64,000 nucleotides of DNA from Vibrio sp. HB236076 (lineage in GTDB: Bacteria; Pseudomonadota; Gammaproteobacteria; Enterobacterales; Vibrionaceae): positions 496,001 through 560,000 of the forward strand of contig NZ_CP162601.1 of NCBI RefSeq assembly GCF_040957575.1, read 5' to 3'. The notes below the pieces were generated by a model. It made no database searches. It saw nothing but the letters and a program-made list of their open reading frames with translations, and was not told the origin of the DNA. The position numbers were made by a program, and so were the translations under genes. Shown piece after piece: positions 18,139 through 27,600 of this stretch (its first letter is position 1; each line of letters begins with the position of its first letter).

Positions 18139-19119
18139 TTACCTCACCCAAGCTCTATGGGTATGGGGGGAGTAATGTCTGAGCTGCTGAGTATCGCCAA
18201 CGGCCTGGCGAAAATGGCGGCCAAATTGTTCTGATAGGGTTAACCATTGGTCTTCATCAAGCTCTAGCTTTTGTAGCAGGCTGTTTTCAGTCGATACAAT
18301 GAAGCCGCGTTTGTCTGGTCGTATTGTTTGGCCAAGGGTTTCGACCAGTTCAAGGTAGTCCGGCAGGGAGTATTCGAGTCCTTTTTGCGGTTGGTGTTGC
18401 CTTTGGTTGCCGACAAAGCCGAGCAACGCTTTCTTAGGGAGTTGTTTGCATTGCCCTTGTCCGGTGTCGTCTTGGCAAGCGTGGCCGTGGATGCGCTAGA
18501 ATATCAAGGTGTATTCACTGTTTTCAAGAGAGCTTGCCATAGTGGCTCGAATGGGGTTGAGGTCAACGTAGGCCATGCAACTTCAGTAGGGCGCGTTCGC
18601 TCAGTAAGGCTTGAGATTTGAAGCGTCCTTCCCAAAACCTTCCTGTGCATTGATCTTCTTGGTTAGCTTGGCGGGCGCGATGTATTCGTTCATGTTACGC
18701 ATAAACCAGGATAGGCTCATTAATCTTTCTCGCCATTGTTCAATAATTTCAATGGTTTTATCTATTTCGGCGTCACAGGTGAGTTCGTTTTTTTGCCAGC
18801 GCACGATGAGCGGTGGGGTGTGGTGCAGGGTTGCCCATCGGGTGACGATTTCTTGGTGAGTCCATGCTTTCGCTTGTTTTTCATCGATGTGCAATACCAG
18901 GTGGTAGTGGTTAGACATGATGGCGTAGGCGCAGATATCAATGGCGAAAACTTGTGAAAGTAGGCGTAGTCGATCGACGAGCCAAACCCTTCTATGTTCG
19001 AAGTTTTTCCCGCTGTAATGGTCTTGTCAGCAGAGGTAAGCTCGCCGTACACAATGCGATATGCAGTGGTAGTAGCGCGTATCTTCGAGTGAAGCTTGTG
19101 TATGTCGAGCTTGTATCAT
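18139..19119 (-). pseudogene. Degraded REP-associated transposase (RAYT)
   Basis: Fragments of a Y1/HUH transposase are spread over two or more frames. The start (about 19119) encodes a YYHC-like beginning; 18601-18918 encodes MSNHYHLVLHIDEKQA with the HYH metal motif, and [13 protein letters not shown]; 18139-18426 encodes a C-terminal part, EYSLPDYLELVETLG. These line up in order with the intact copy at 58523-59482. At least two frameshifts separate them, so it is inactive. It sits between ACTGT repeats and the AT-rich SGNH-like gene. Confidence 0.85.
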
Positions 19120-19198
19120 GAGATTGTCCTGCTGTTTATTTGTACAAATAATGCAAGAGCAGGGGTGGGTTAGTACAGTGTCAAATAGGTGGAGGTCC

Positions 19199-19987
19199 CT
19201 ATAAATATTTCTTTTTATTTTTTAACTGTTCAATAATCATTTTTTTTAAAAGGGCGTACACTAAATCATGATCTTTATCTGTAAAATGTACACCATCAAA
19301 TGTCTCTAAAATATGTCTGGGAAAGTCTACTGTGATAGCACCGATACCATTCGCAATGTTATCTATTAAGCTATTTGTCTCTTCTATTTGTTCATAGAAT
19401 TCATTTGGTCTTTTTCTTTGAAATTCTTTATCTTTGGGTATTATCGGTGTTTTAATTAAAAGTTGTGTTGAAAAATGCTTTTTTAATACTTTTTGTATGT
19501 GTGTTATGGCTTTTTTATCTAAAGATATACTATAAAGTTGCTCTTTATTTCCATTGTTTAACTCATAAGAGCTAAATACTTTCTCTTCTTGCTCTGAAAT
19601 TTGGAGGTTATTTAGTTGAAGTTTAATGTCATTGACTGCTGTTCTTTTTTTGGGCGTGCAATCGACAAATCCCACATTTGTTATTAGTCCTTTAAAAGAA
19701 ATTTCATTCAGTTCTAAAAAGTTTATTAATGTGGAAAAAGTAGTTAAATTTTTAGGTCGTGATATCACCAAAAATGAATGTTTGTTTTTCTTTAAGTATT
19801 CACAAGTTTTATAAATCCAAGTGTTTTCTATTTTTGTTTTATCATCTCTTTCTAAACCTCTACTATCAGTAAAGATCAGCCAATCATATTCTTTTAATAC
19901 TTGACTGGATGAATGTAATGTTAAGTTGTTTTGTGAAGTACTATCTTCACCTATTAACGGCTCAAAACAGTATGCTTTTTTAATCAT
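19199..19987 (-). CDS. SGNH-hydrolase-like protein
   Basis: A 262-residue protein with no strong family match by eye. The best clues are an Asp-Ser pair early (LIFTDSRGLERD, about 36-47), fitting block I of SGNH/GDSL enzymes, and a late DGVHFTDKDH (about 230-239), fitting the D-x-x-H of block V. The gene is very AT-rich compared with the neighbouring kdsB-like gene. It stops nine bases short of... its start lies eight bases downstream of the kdsB-like stop, so it is co-transcribed with the ulosonic-acid genes. A role in acyl transfer to or removal from the sugar acid is plausible; the fold call is tentative. Confidence 0.5.
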   Translation of the reverse strand: MIKKAYCFEPLIGEDSTSQNNLTLHSSSQVLKEYDWLIFTDSRGLERDDKTKIENTWIYKTCEYLKKNKHSFLVISRPKNLTTFSTLINFLELNEISFKGLITNVGFVDCTPKKRTAVNDIKLQLNNLQISEQEEKVFSSYELNNGNKEQLYSISLDKKAITHIQKVLKKHFSTQLLIKTPIIPKDKEFQRKRPNEFYEQIEETNSLIDNIANGIGAITVDFPRHILETFDGVHFTDKDHDLVYALLKKMIIEQLKNKKKYL

Positions 19988-19995
19988 GTAATGTC

Positions 19996-20727
19996 TCAGT
20001 GTTTTTTTTCGTACTTTAAAAAAATCTCAACTTTATTTACGTCTTCTGGTACATCAACCGCTAGCGTTCCACTAGGTACTTCTACCATAGAGACTGGAAT
20101 GTCTGATTCAACAAAGCGTAAAATCTCAATGTCTTCAATTTGTTCCAGTGGCGTCTTTTCTTTCATAGAGCTGAAGAAGGTTAAATCATCACGACCGAAC
20201 GCGTACACACACACTTGTTTATAGGCTTTTTTAAACACATTATCTTTAGTGACTGGAATTGGAGAGCGGCTCATATACAAAAGCTGACCGCCTTTTGACA
20301 CCACGGTTTTTGGTACAGTAAAAGAGCGAAATTCTTCTTCCGTTTTTATTTCACTGTAAGCATTGGTGATGTTGCCCGTTTCTTGATATAAGCGGATAAC
20401 TTTTTTGATGTTCTCAGGATCAATTACAGGCTCATCACCTTGTACATTAACTAAAAAATCGCAGTCTAATGTTAGGTTGGCTTCTGCAAGGCGGTCGGTG
20501 CCAGTAAGGCAGTTTTCACTGGTCATAACGACTTGGCCGCCAAACCTTTTTACTGCGTCGGCAATTTTATCGCTGTCGGTTGCAACATACACTTGGCTGG
20601 CATCCACAGCTTGGCAACATTGCTCCCATACTCGCTGGATCATCGGTTTGCCCAAAATAGAGACTAATGGCTTACCAGGAAAGCGGCTTGATTGGTAGCG
20701 TGCGGGGATCACCACTGCAAATTTCAT
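19996..20727 (-). CDS. kdsB: CMP-Kdo synthetase-like cytidylyltransferase
   Basis: A 243-residue protein of the KdsB/KpsU family, which activates 3-deoxy-ulosonic acids with CTP. Visible motifs: IPARYQSSRFPGKPL (N-terminal nucleotide loop), YVATDSDKIADAV, VNVQGDEPVIDPENI, LLYMSRSPIP, and LEQIEDIEILRFVESDIPV followed by LAVDVPEDVNKVE. Length is normal for the family. AAGGAA precedes the ATG. It is followed by the SGNH-like gene and preceded by HAD-phosphatase and aldolase genes, so the group could make and activate an ulosonic acid. It may be a capsule-dedicated copy; a housekeeping kdsB could exist elsewhere. The exact substrate (Kdo or a related acid) is not certain. Confidence 0.85.
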   Translation of the reverse strand: MKFAVVIPARYQSSRFPGKPLVSILGKPMIQRVWEQCCQAVDASQVYVATDSDKIADAVKRFGGQVVMTSENCLTGTDRLAEANLTLDCDFLVNVQGDEPVIDPENIKKVIRLYQETGNITNAYSEIKTEEEFRSFTVPKTVVSKGGQLLYMSRSPIPVTKDNVFKKAYKQVCVYAFGRDDLTFFSSMKEKTPLEQIEDIEILRFVESDIPVSMVEVPSGTLAVDVPEDVNKVEIFLKYEKKH

Positions 20728-20739
20728 GAATATTCCTTA

Positions 20740-21408
20740 TTAATTAATGTTGAGCTTTGTCCAAGTATCGATCACCGTAAATCCGGCGGTTTGCGTTTGT
20801 TCGGTCAATAATTCCGGCACATTAGAAAAAGGCGTATAACCGATAAAATCAATGTGATTGTGTTGCGCGGCTTGTAAATCTGACAATGCATCCCCTACCA
20901 TCACGGTGTTGCTGTTAGGCATGGCTTCGATGATATTTTTTACTAATTTGGCTTTAGGAGTCGGCGAGCCAAAAATACCCGCAAAGTACTGCTCAAGGCC
21001 GCGCTGTTTAAAGACGGCGCGTAATTCGTTTTGCTCTGAGCCACTGGCAATGTATTTCTCACCATCAAGTTGCTCAATCAATTCGACGAAGCCTGGCGTC
21101 ATTGGTGCAGTGAGGTACAAAGACTGGCACTGCTCAGAAAAAAACTGTAATACACGCTCAGTAAAGCTCGCTTTTTCATTGTCTTCAATTTTCAAGAGGT
21201 CTTCGACAAAAACCTCGACATGATGAAAGCGCGACTTACCAAAGTTATTGGCAAAATACGAGCAGCAACGTTGAACGTCAGCCTTGCTGACGTTCAATTG
21301 TTGTAGTGCCTTGCCCATCGCATCAATCTTGAGCTTATTAGAATCTAGAATCACACCATCACAATCAAAAATATAGTAATCGTATTGCTGGATATTAGTG
21401 GATGGCAT
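20740..21408 (-). CDS. HAD-family phosphatase
   Basis: A 222-residue haloacid-dehalogenase-type phosphatase of the beta-phosphoglucomutase/Gph-like subgroup. Motif I FDCDGVILDSNKLK (14-27), motif II around YIASGSEQNE, and motif III/IV KAKLVKN with VMVGDALSDLQAA are all visible, with a helical cap after motif I. It overlaps the aldolase gene by 14 bases and ends 12 bases before the kdsB-like start, so the three form a tight operon. It would fit dephosphorylation of a phosphorylated ulosonic acid between aldol condensation and CMP activation, a KdsC-like role played by an unrelated HAD subgroup. Substrate is inferred from position only. Confidence 0.8.
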   Translation of the reverse strand: MPSTNIQQYDYYIFDCDGVILDSNKLKIDAMGKALQQLNVSKADVQRCCSYFANNFGKSRFHHVEVFVEDLLKIEDNEKASFTERVLQFFSEQCQSLYLTAPMTPGFVELIEQLDGEKYIASGSEQNELRAVFKQRGLEQYFAGIFGSPTPKAKLVKNIIEAMPNSNTVMVGDALSDLQAAQHNHIDFIGYTPFSNVPELLTEQTQTAGFTVIDTWTKLNIN

Positions 21409-23017
21409 AAATTGAACTCTGAGTGATGGTATATGTTGTTGGAGTTAGTGCAATAAGTTTTGGTCTATTAGGATTTTTATTGTAGTGATTTAAGAGATCT
21501 AACATCTGTATTTGTCTATCATCATGTTTATCAAACCCATCAAATCCAACTAAACGCACTGATTCACAATGGCCAGCAGTTACAATGCCAAGGCAGTATG
21601 AAATGGTGATATCATATGGTGATGTGACATAATTGTCATGTACTTCAAAATGGCTTTCATTTACTTCGAATCCATAATCTAATATCGATAATTCTTGCAA
21701 CTCAGAAAGCTCATCATTGTCGAATCTATGTTTGGGAAGTATGATCTTTGATTGTAATTTTTTATACTTATCAAAGTCTGTTATTAGTTTTACGTTATGT
21801 GAGATTACATAGTAATCTATTAGCTCTTCATTGATATAATCATTAATATTGACTGATAGTACAATAGGTGATTTTTCTTTGATGTATAGTTCAATAGCTG
21901 ATTTGTACTTTTGGGTATTAGGACCGTTTGATAGCAATAAAACTTCTTTGTTTTTAAATAAGCTTTTCAGATCATAACTACCTGTTATAGTGTTATTATT
22001 ATTTTTGCTATTAATAGCATTTTCTAAAATTAGCCCGTCGTAGGACTGTGAATTATCAAGCTTACTGAGGTAACTAATAGCACTAATAATTTCATCAGTG
22101 CCGTAAAAATTACTGGTTAACAGGTTTTGAATGTACGTCGGGTGAACATCATTTTGCGCACCTAGGAAATAAAGTAAATTGGTGCCCCAACCATAGTCTT
22201 TTTGCATTTTTTCAAAATGACGAACGACTAAATCATACACCGGCTGTGCGTTATAACCATGTTCTTGGGCTATCACGGCCAAAAGGCGTTCCGTTTGCGT
22301 GTTGCCTGCGCCGCGACCCATGCCGGTAATAGTGGCATCAAGCCATTCTACGCCATTGTTTTTAGCGGTGAGAGAGTTATCCAAGCCTTTACTCATGTTG
22401 TCATGAGTGTGAATGCCCATGGTACCGGTCCATTCGGTGCGGATCGCTTTGATGATGCGCTCTACTTCCGTTTCGTCCATATTACCTAGAGAGTCTGCAA
22501 AATACAGCACATCGAGGTTATCGCCCCAAGAGGTAGCGATACGGGCTTTTTCGGCGATCAGCTCTGATGGTTTACCGCCAGATTGCATTAAATTATAACC
22601 CACGATGTAACCCAGTTCTTTGAGGCGAGCAACCATAGAAGCAGAGTGTTCAACTTCATGGAAGTGGGCAGCAATACGCACGAGATCCACTTTACTTTCT
22701 GATCTCGGTACAAATAGTGCGTCCACGGCTGCCACTGGGTCCATGTCGGCACTTAGAATGGTTTTGGCATCAACCATTACTCCATAGATAGGACCTTCTG
22801 GTAAGTCGAGCGTGTTAAGGTGTTGCTCTGTGGTGTAGGCATAAGCGCCCAAAAAGCCATTTTTTGGGAAATTACGCAAGCCGAGTTCGACGTAGTTTAT
22901 ACCAGCGTCAGCAACGGCTTTTAAATAAGCTTCAACGACTTCTTGAGGGAAGTCCCAGTTGTTATAGTAGCCGCCATCGCGTAGGGTGCAATCTAATAAA
23001 AGTAGTGATTTTTTCAT
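21395..23017 (-). CDS. DRE-TIM aldolase fused to DUF115/GT42-like domain
   Basis: A 540-residue fusion. Residues 1 to about 300 form a DRE-TIM (HMGL-like) metallolyase barrel: LLDCTLRDGGYYNNWDF (the metal-binding Asp and Arg), ADSLGNMD, GIHTHDNMSKG (His-x-His) and GRGAGNTQTE. The closest well-known relatives are 4-hydroxy-2-oxovalerate-type aldolases, which join or split a pyruvate unit. Residues about 335-540 resemble the nucleotide-binding part of DUF115/GT42-like proteins (LLLSNGPNTQKY; VRLVGFDGFD). The second part is clearly AT-richer than the first, which suggests a recent fusion. It heads the HAD and kdsB-like genes. Proposed role: condensation of pyruvate with a sugar aldehyde to make an ulosonic acid; the C-terminal role is unknown. 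Confidence 0.7.
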   Translation of the reverse strand: MKKSLLLLDCTLRDGGYYNNWDFPQEVVEAYLKAVADAGINYVELGLRNFPKNGFLGAYAYTTEQHLNTLDLPEGPIYGVMVDAKTILSADMDPVAAVDALFVPRSESKVDLVRIAAHFHEVEHSASMVARLKELGYIVGYNLMQSGGKPSELIAEKARIATSWGDNLDVLYFADSLGNMDETEVERIIKAIRTEWTGTMGIHTHDNMSKGLDNSLTAKNNGVEWLDATITGMGRGAGNTQTERLLAVIAQEHGYNAQPVYDLVVRHFEKMQKDYGWGTNLLYFLGAQNDVHPTYIQNLLTSNFYGTDEIISAISYLSKLDNSQSYDGLILENAINSKNNNNTITGSYDLKSLFKNKEVLLLSNGPNTQKYKSAIELYIKEKSPIVLSVNINDYINEELIDYYVISHNVKLITDFDKYKKLQSKIILPKHRFDNDELSELQELSILDYGFEVNESHFEVHDNYVTSPYDITISYCLGIVTAGHCESVRLVGFDGFDKHDDRQIQMLDLLNHYNKNPNRPKLIALTPTTYTITQSSIYAIH

Positions 23018-23029
23018 AATTAACTTACC

Positions 23030-23782
23030 CTACTTATATGAAAGAGAATTTTCATTATCATATTTAGACATATTATTTAATACACTCTTATATTTTTCAT
23101 TTAAAACACTAATAGTAGTTTCGTTTAACTCATTTTTATGTCGACCAGGAAGAATATCTGCACCTTTCCATCTACCTCCAATCCATTCTTTATTTTGGTG
23201 TAAATTATCACAACGCTCACTATCTAATTCTTTATATGTTTGAGCGTCAATTTTTTCATCAAGAAAAGTTGAGACTTTCAATAAGAAGCGATCAAAATTA
23301 AGACATAGTTCTGCATAAGTTGCAAAAGTCATATCACAGTTATTGTTTTTTATAATAAAATCAAATAAAAAGCTTTCATATTGTGGTTTGATGTTTTGTA
23401 TGACCCAATTATCTATACCTAGCTTCTCTATTTCATCTTTCCTTTTGTTTATTTCATCCTTGCTTTCTCCAGGGTGAAATGGATGTTGTTGCATCCAATG
23501 AAATGAATTGCAAAGTCTATCTCTTGGGTCACGAAAATTTACAATATAACGGTAATCTTCTGGGTTTTTTAACATTCTAAGGAAGTCAGGCCTGTTATGA
23601 AGAACTATATGATTATATTTAGGTATGTCTTCAAACCTTTTACCAATAATGTCAATTTTTTCTTTCCCGAAGGTTAGAAATTTTCTGTTACTTTTGTTTA
23701 GTTTGTTTATTATTCTGCAAATAGAACCTGTAGCACTTGTTTGTGTTGATATTAGAATAATAGTTTTTGTTTCTTTATCCAT
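23030..23782 (-). CDS. Sulfotransferase-domain protein
   Basis: A 250-residue single-domain sulfotransferase candidate. The N-terminal loop IILISTQTSATGSICRII is in the 5'-phosphosulfate position. NFRDPRDRLCNSFHWMQQHP (about residues 82-101) matches the 3'-phosphate-binding R-D-P-R-D...S signature of cytosolic/Golgi-type sulfotransferases, and a C-terminal GRWKGADILPGRHKNEL resembles the RKG region. The gene is very AT-rich and lies 5 bases after the stop of the upstream sulfotransferase-like gene. It probably transfers sulfate from PAPS to a hydroxyl of the capsule or its precursor; the acceptor is unknown. Confidence 0.78.
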   Translation of the reverse strand: MDKETKTIILISTQTSATGSICRIINKLNKSNRKFLTFGKEKIDIIGKRFEDIPKYNHIVLHNRPDFLRMLKNPEDYRYIVNFRDPRDRLCNSFHWMQQHPFHPGESKDEINKRKDEIEKLGIDNWVIQNIKPQYESFLFDFIIKNNNCDMTFATYAELCLNFDRFLLKVSTFLDEKIDAQTYKELDSERCDNLHQNKEWIGGRWKGADILPGRHKNELNETTISVLNEKYKSVLNNMSKYDNENSLSYK

Positions 23783-23787
23783 CTTTT

Positions 23788-24636
23788 TTATCTCTTGTTA
23801 TCTTTGTTTGTTTTACCTTTTATTCTCTCTTTTATTTCTTGTATTACTGGTCCACGTGGCCTAATTTTCTTAGCTAACTTTACAAGTTCTAAAGCAACAT
23901 TGTTATTTTTATCTTCGCAAATTAGAGCCGCTTCCCTGAAAACATCAGCCAAATAGTCAGAAGCTATATTAGTATGATTTGCTACAAGATCGTTGGGTAT
24001 ATATTGTTCTTGGCAGATGGGTTTTAAATCAAAATTGGCTTTTGGATCATGACTATAGCCATAGGCATCGAAATCTACACCATAAAGTGCAATAATCTTT
24101 TCCTGAACAGATTTATTTTCTAGCAACTCTATTTTTTTAGATTTAGTATCGGTTTTATGTGGAATACGGTTAATTATTTCTATTCCAAAATTTGATAAGT
24201 GTTCAGTGACACTTTTCATATCTTCCAAGTAACCGACAAAAGATGGTGTAATACCATGCATATTATACACTTGTGGTCTAAAGTGTTTATCTGCTGTTGA
24301 TAGGTTTGAGTGATTTAAAAGAATGTCTAAATATTGTTCAAAAGAAATGTCATAATCAACTTCAAGACCTAATGACTCGACGAAATTTTTCCAAACAACT
24401 AAATCTTTTTGGCTTACAACTTTATCTAAATAAGCAGAAACCGCACGGTCGAAAGGGTTTCTAACAACAGTGAAAATAGGTACAAATGGGTTGTTATATG
24501 GAGGGAAGTTGTTTATATCATGAACATTACCCACCTCACCACTTAATAAAGAGTTTTGAATAGTTGTACAAGCTACTTTAGGGTTAAGTAAGTAGGCAAT
24601 ATTATTTCTAGGTTGATATTTGATAAAATTATTCAT
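23788..24636 (-). CDS. Sulfotransfer_2-type protein with RPRGPVI module
   Basis: A 282-residue protein. The first 200 residues look like the sulfotransfer_2 (HNK-1/chondroitin sulfotransferase-like) family: AYLLNPKVACTTIQNSLL (14-31) as the PAPS loop, and FTVVRNPFDRAVSAYLDK (about 55-72) as the 3'-phosphate motif with its conserved Arg, Asp and Ser. A C-terminal helical module (about 230-276) ends AKKIRPRGPVIQEIKERI, the same module found in other proteins of the locus. It starts three bases downstream of the stop of the giant GT protein. AT-rich. A carbohydrate O-sulfotransferase role is well supported by motifs; the acceptor is not known. Confidence 0.82.
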   Translation of the reverse strand: MNNFIKYQPRNNIAYLLNPKVACTTIQNSLLSGEVGNVHDINNFPPYNNPFVPIFTVVRNPFDRAVSAYLDKVVSQKDLVVWKNFVESLGLEVDYDISFEQYLDILLNHSNLSTADKHFRPQVYNMHGITPSFVGYLEDMKSVTEHLSNFGIEIINRIPHKTDTKSKKIELLENKSVQEKIIALYGVDFDAYGYSHDPKANFDLKPICQEQYIPNDLVANHTNIASDYLADVFREAALICEDKNNNVALELVKLAKKIRPRGPVIQEIKERIKGKTNKDNKR

Positions 24637-24639
24637 TGT

Positions 24640-27600
24640 TTATTTAACTCTTGTATTAAATTTTTTAATAATTGATTTGTTTAGTTCGGCAGTTACATCG
24701 TTTAGTTTTGTATTAGATAGTTTCGCTAACTTTTGTCCAAACTCTTTTGAGTCATCAAACACATACCCATTCACACCATCTTCTATACAAGATGCAAACT
24801 CACGAACGCTAGAAGCCAATACTGGCACGCCCATCGCACCGGCCTCGACAAACTTAACATTAGACTTCGCATTGTTAAAAATATCATCAACTAATGGCAC
24901 TAACATCAAATCGTGTTGAGCGATAAAATCTAGCATAGCATTGTAAGGTAACAGTGGGTAACAACTTACATTCGGTAAGGCCAGAATTCGTTCAGAAGAT
25001 TGAGTTGCGCCCAAAATTGACAATTGTACATCTGGGTTTGCCGTCAAATAATCAAACAGTTCTTGCTCAATCATTTGGAAATCTTCTTTATGCGAATAGG
25101 TGCCTGAGGCGTATACCAATTTCAAGGCGCCGGTTTTCGCTTGTGGTTGGCGAATGTCTTTAGCTCTGATCTTATTGCCGATCACTTGGCAATCGATCTT
25201 ATATTTACCTTCAATGTATTCTTTTAGAGCAGGGGTTGAAACGATCATACTATCAAGTTGCAACATAAAGCCTTCATAAGCGGTTGCCACAAACATCGCT
25301 TGATCTAAGTTCCATTCACCGCCTTTTACCGAACCGACTTCAGCTATGTGCTCAGGAAATACCAAATCGTCCATTTCGCCCACACAAGGCTTATTATACT
25401 GACGCGCTAAAGTTAAAAACTCACCCACATTGCCTTGTTCAGCAAATACGCGCTGAAATACCACACGTTGTGAACGCTCGATTAACGATTCTGCCGTGGC
25501 TAAATCGGTTTGCGAATGCATGACGACTGCATTTTTGCCTTGGTATTGTAACGATTCGGCTAAGTGCAACGCACGGTAGCGAGTTGAACCATTATCGAGA
25601 CCAGCTGAGGTGATGATCACACTGTCTAAAGCCTCTGTCTTGCTATTGCCGATATAGTCAATTGGGGCAAAATATTCATTGTGCGGTGTATATGCATAAT
25701 CTAGGTTAGCTTCTGTCGGGATCAAGCTTTGATAAGCGACAAACTCATGATGCCCACCCAAGCGCACTTCAAAGTGACCTAATTCAACCTTGGCAATATC
25801 GTTATCGGTATTGACTAGGGCTTCGAAGAGTGCGTAGAAATAATCGGTCGAAATCGTCAGCGGCAGGTGATCGTTCACCGCTGTCGTTAAAGTATCGAAA
25901 TAGGCTTCGGCGCCCATTTGTAGTTTTTGCGCAACAATGTATTCCTTAGGTAATGGCGACCCTAATGGCTTGAGTGTTAATTGTGCTTTACCGTCGACTG
26001 CGGTAATCGCGGCGGCCGATGGCTCAGGAGAAGAGAACAGCACTTCAAATAAAGTCACGTTATCTTCCAAGAAACGCGAATACAGAGCCGGTTCACCGAG
26101 GTTGTACAGCAAAGAAGAATGTTTAAGGCTCTTATTGACCCTCTCGCGAGTCCCCACATAGGAACCAATGACTTCGGTCTCTGGGCTTAACGTGCGTACA
26201 AAGCGATCCAAACGAGACTGAATGTTGATAAGCCAACCCACATCGACCACTAAAACTTTTTTGGCATCAAGTACACCGTGATCTTTCAAGTATAGAGCTA
26301 AACCATCGCGTTGCGCGCTATTGGCTTGGTAAATCTCGGCTGATAAGGACTCCAACATACCAGAAAGTTTGGAAAAATCGTTCCAATTGGGTACATAATC
26401 AACAGAGTCAAAAACCGATTTCACTTTCGCTTTAATGTGAGAATCTGTCGGATCCAACTTGGCTTTTTTCAAGAAGTAACTGATAGGCTTTTCGGCTAGG
26501 TGTAAGCCTTCTATCAAGAAATACAAATCATTGGAGGTGAGTTGCTCTTCAAACGTGGCACCAACCACCGTTGCGCGCGATAAGTGTAGGTACTGCGATT
26601 GATATTGCCCTTGCTCAAGTTCATCTTTGTACAAAGTATCAAAGGCTTTCTTGATGATACGGCCATCTCGGGCCATAAAGACGATTTTTTCGATCCCTTG
26701 CTCATCGGCTAGCTTCTTGGTGTGCATTGCCATCATGGTCGCTAATGGCCCAGTCAACTCAAAGCCCAGTTTGGTATAAAAATCATTAGCTAGTTGCGGA
26801 TTAGACTGCGCCCACAAACGCGTTGCTTGGGTACTAAAGCTATCCCAAATACGGCCCATTTGTGATAATGATTGCTTTTGTTGTGGATTAAGTTCAATCA
26901 TTTTACTGTCGCTCTCGTAAATAGGAGAGAAACGCACAGCATTCAAACCCGCTTGGCGAGCACATTTCACATCACCAATCCAGTTATCGCCAATATGGAT
27001 GATTTTATCGGCTTTAACCCCAGATTTTTTGGCGGCTTTTTTCACTTCTTCAAACAGTTTACCAGTGTCTTTTTTCTTACCGCGTTCAGAGGATAAGAAA
27101 AATTCATTCCACTGTTGGTAACCATTGGTTTTTAAAATTTGTTCAATAGTGTCGCGGTCGAGATACATGTCACTGGTAATGTAAACTTGTTTACCTTGTT
27201 CTAATGCATATTGATAAAGCGTTTTACCGATTGGGTGCTCAATACAGGTATCAATTTCTGCCCGTTTTTCAACTCGACTATCGCGATAAAGCGGCATGTG
27301 TTGGTAGATCTCGTCAACCGAAATGTCATCCACTTTGCCTTGTTTACTGCCAAGGACTTTACCCGCGGTTTTCATCCGTTCTTCAAACAGCGATAAAATA
27401 CCGGCTTCTGTCGCCGTGTGTTGATATTCTGCAATATCAAACACCACTTCGGGTTGTGCCATTTCTCGAGTGACCAAGGTATCGAAAATATCAAAAGAGA
27501 CAATATCAGCGTTATCGATGAGCGCTTTATAGTTTTCGACTTTATCCATTTGTCCCACCGTCGCGGCGGTGGGTAAAAAGTCTAAAATTTGCGGTGCGAT

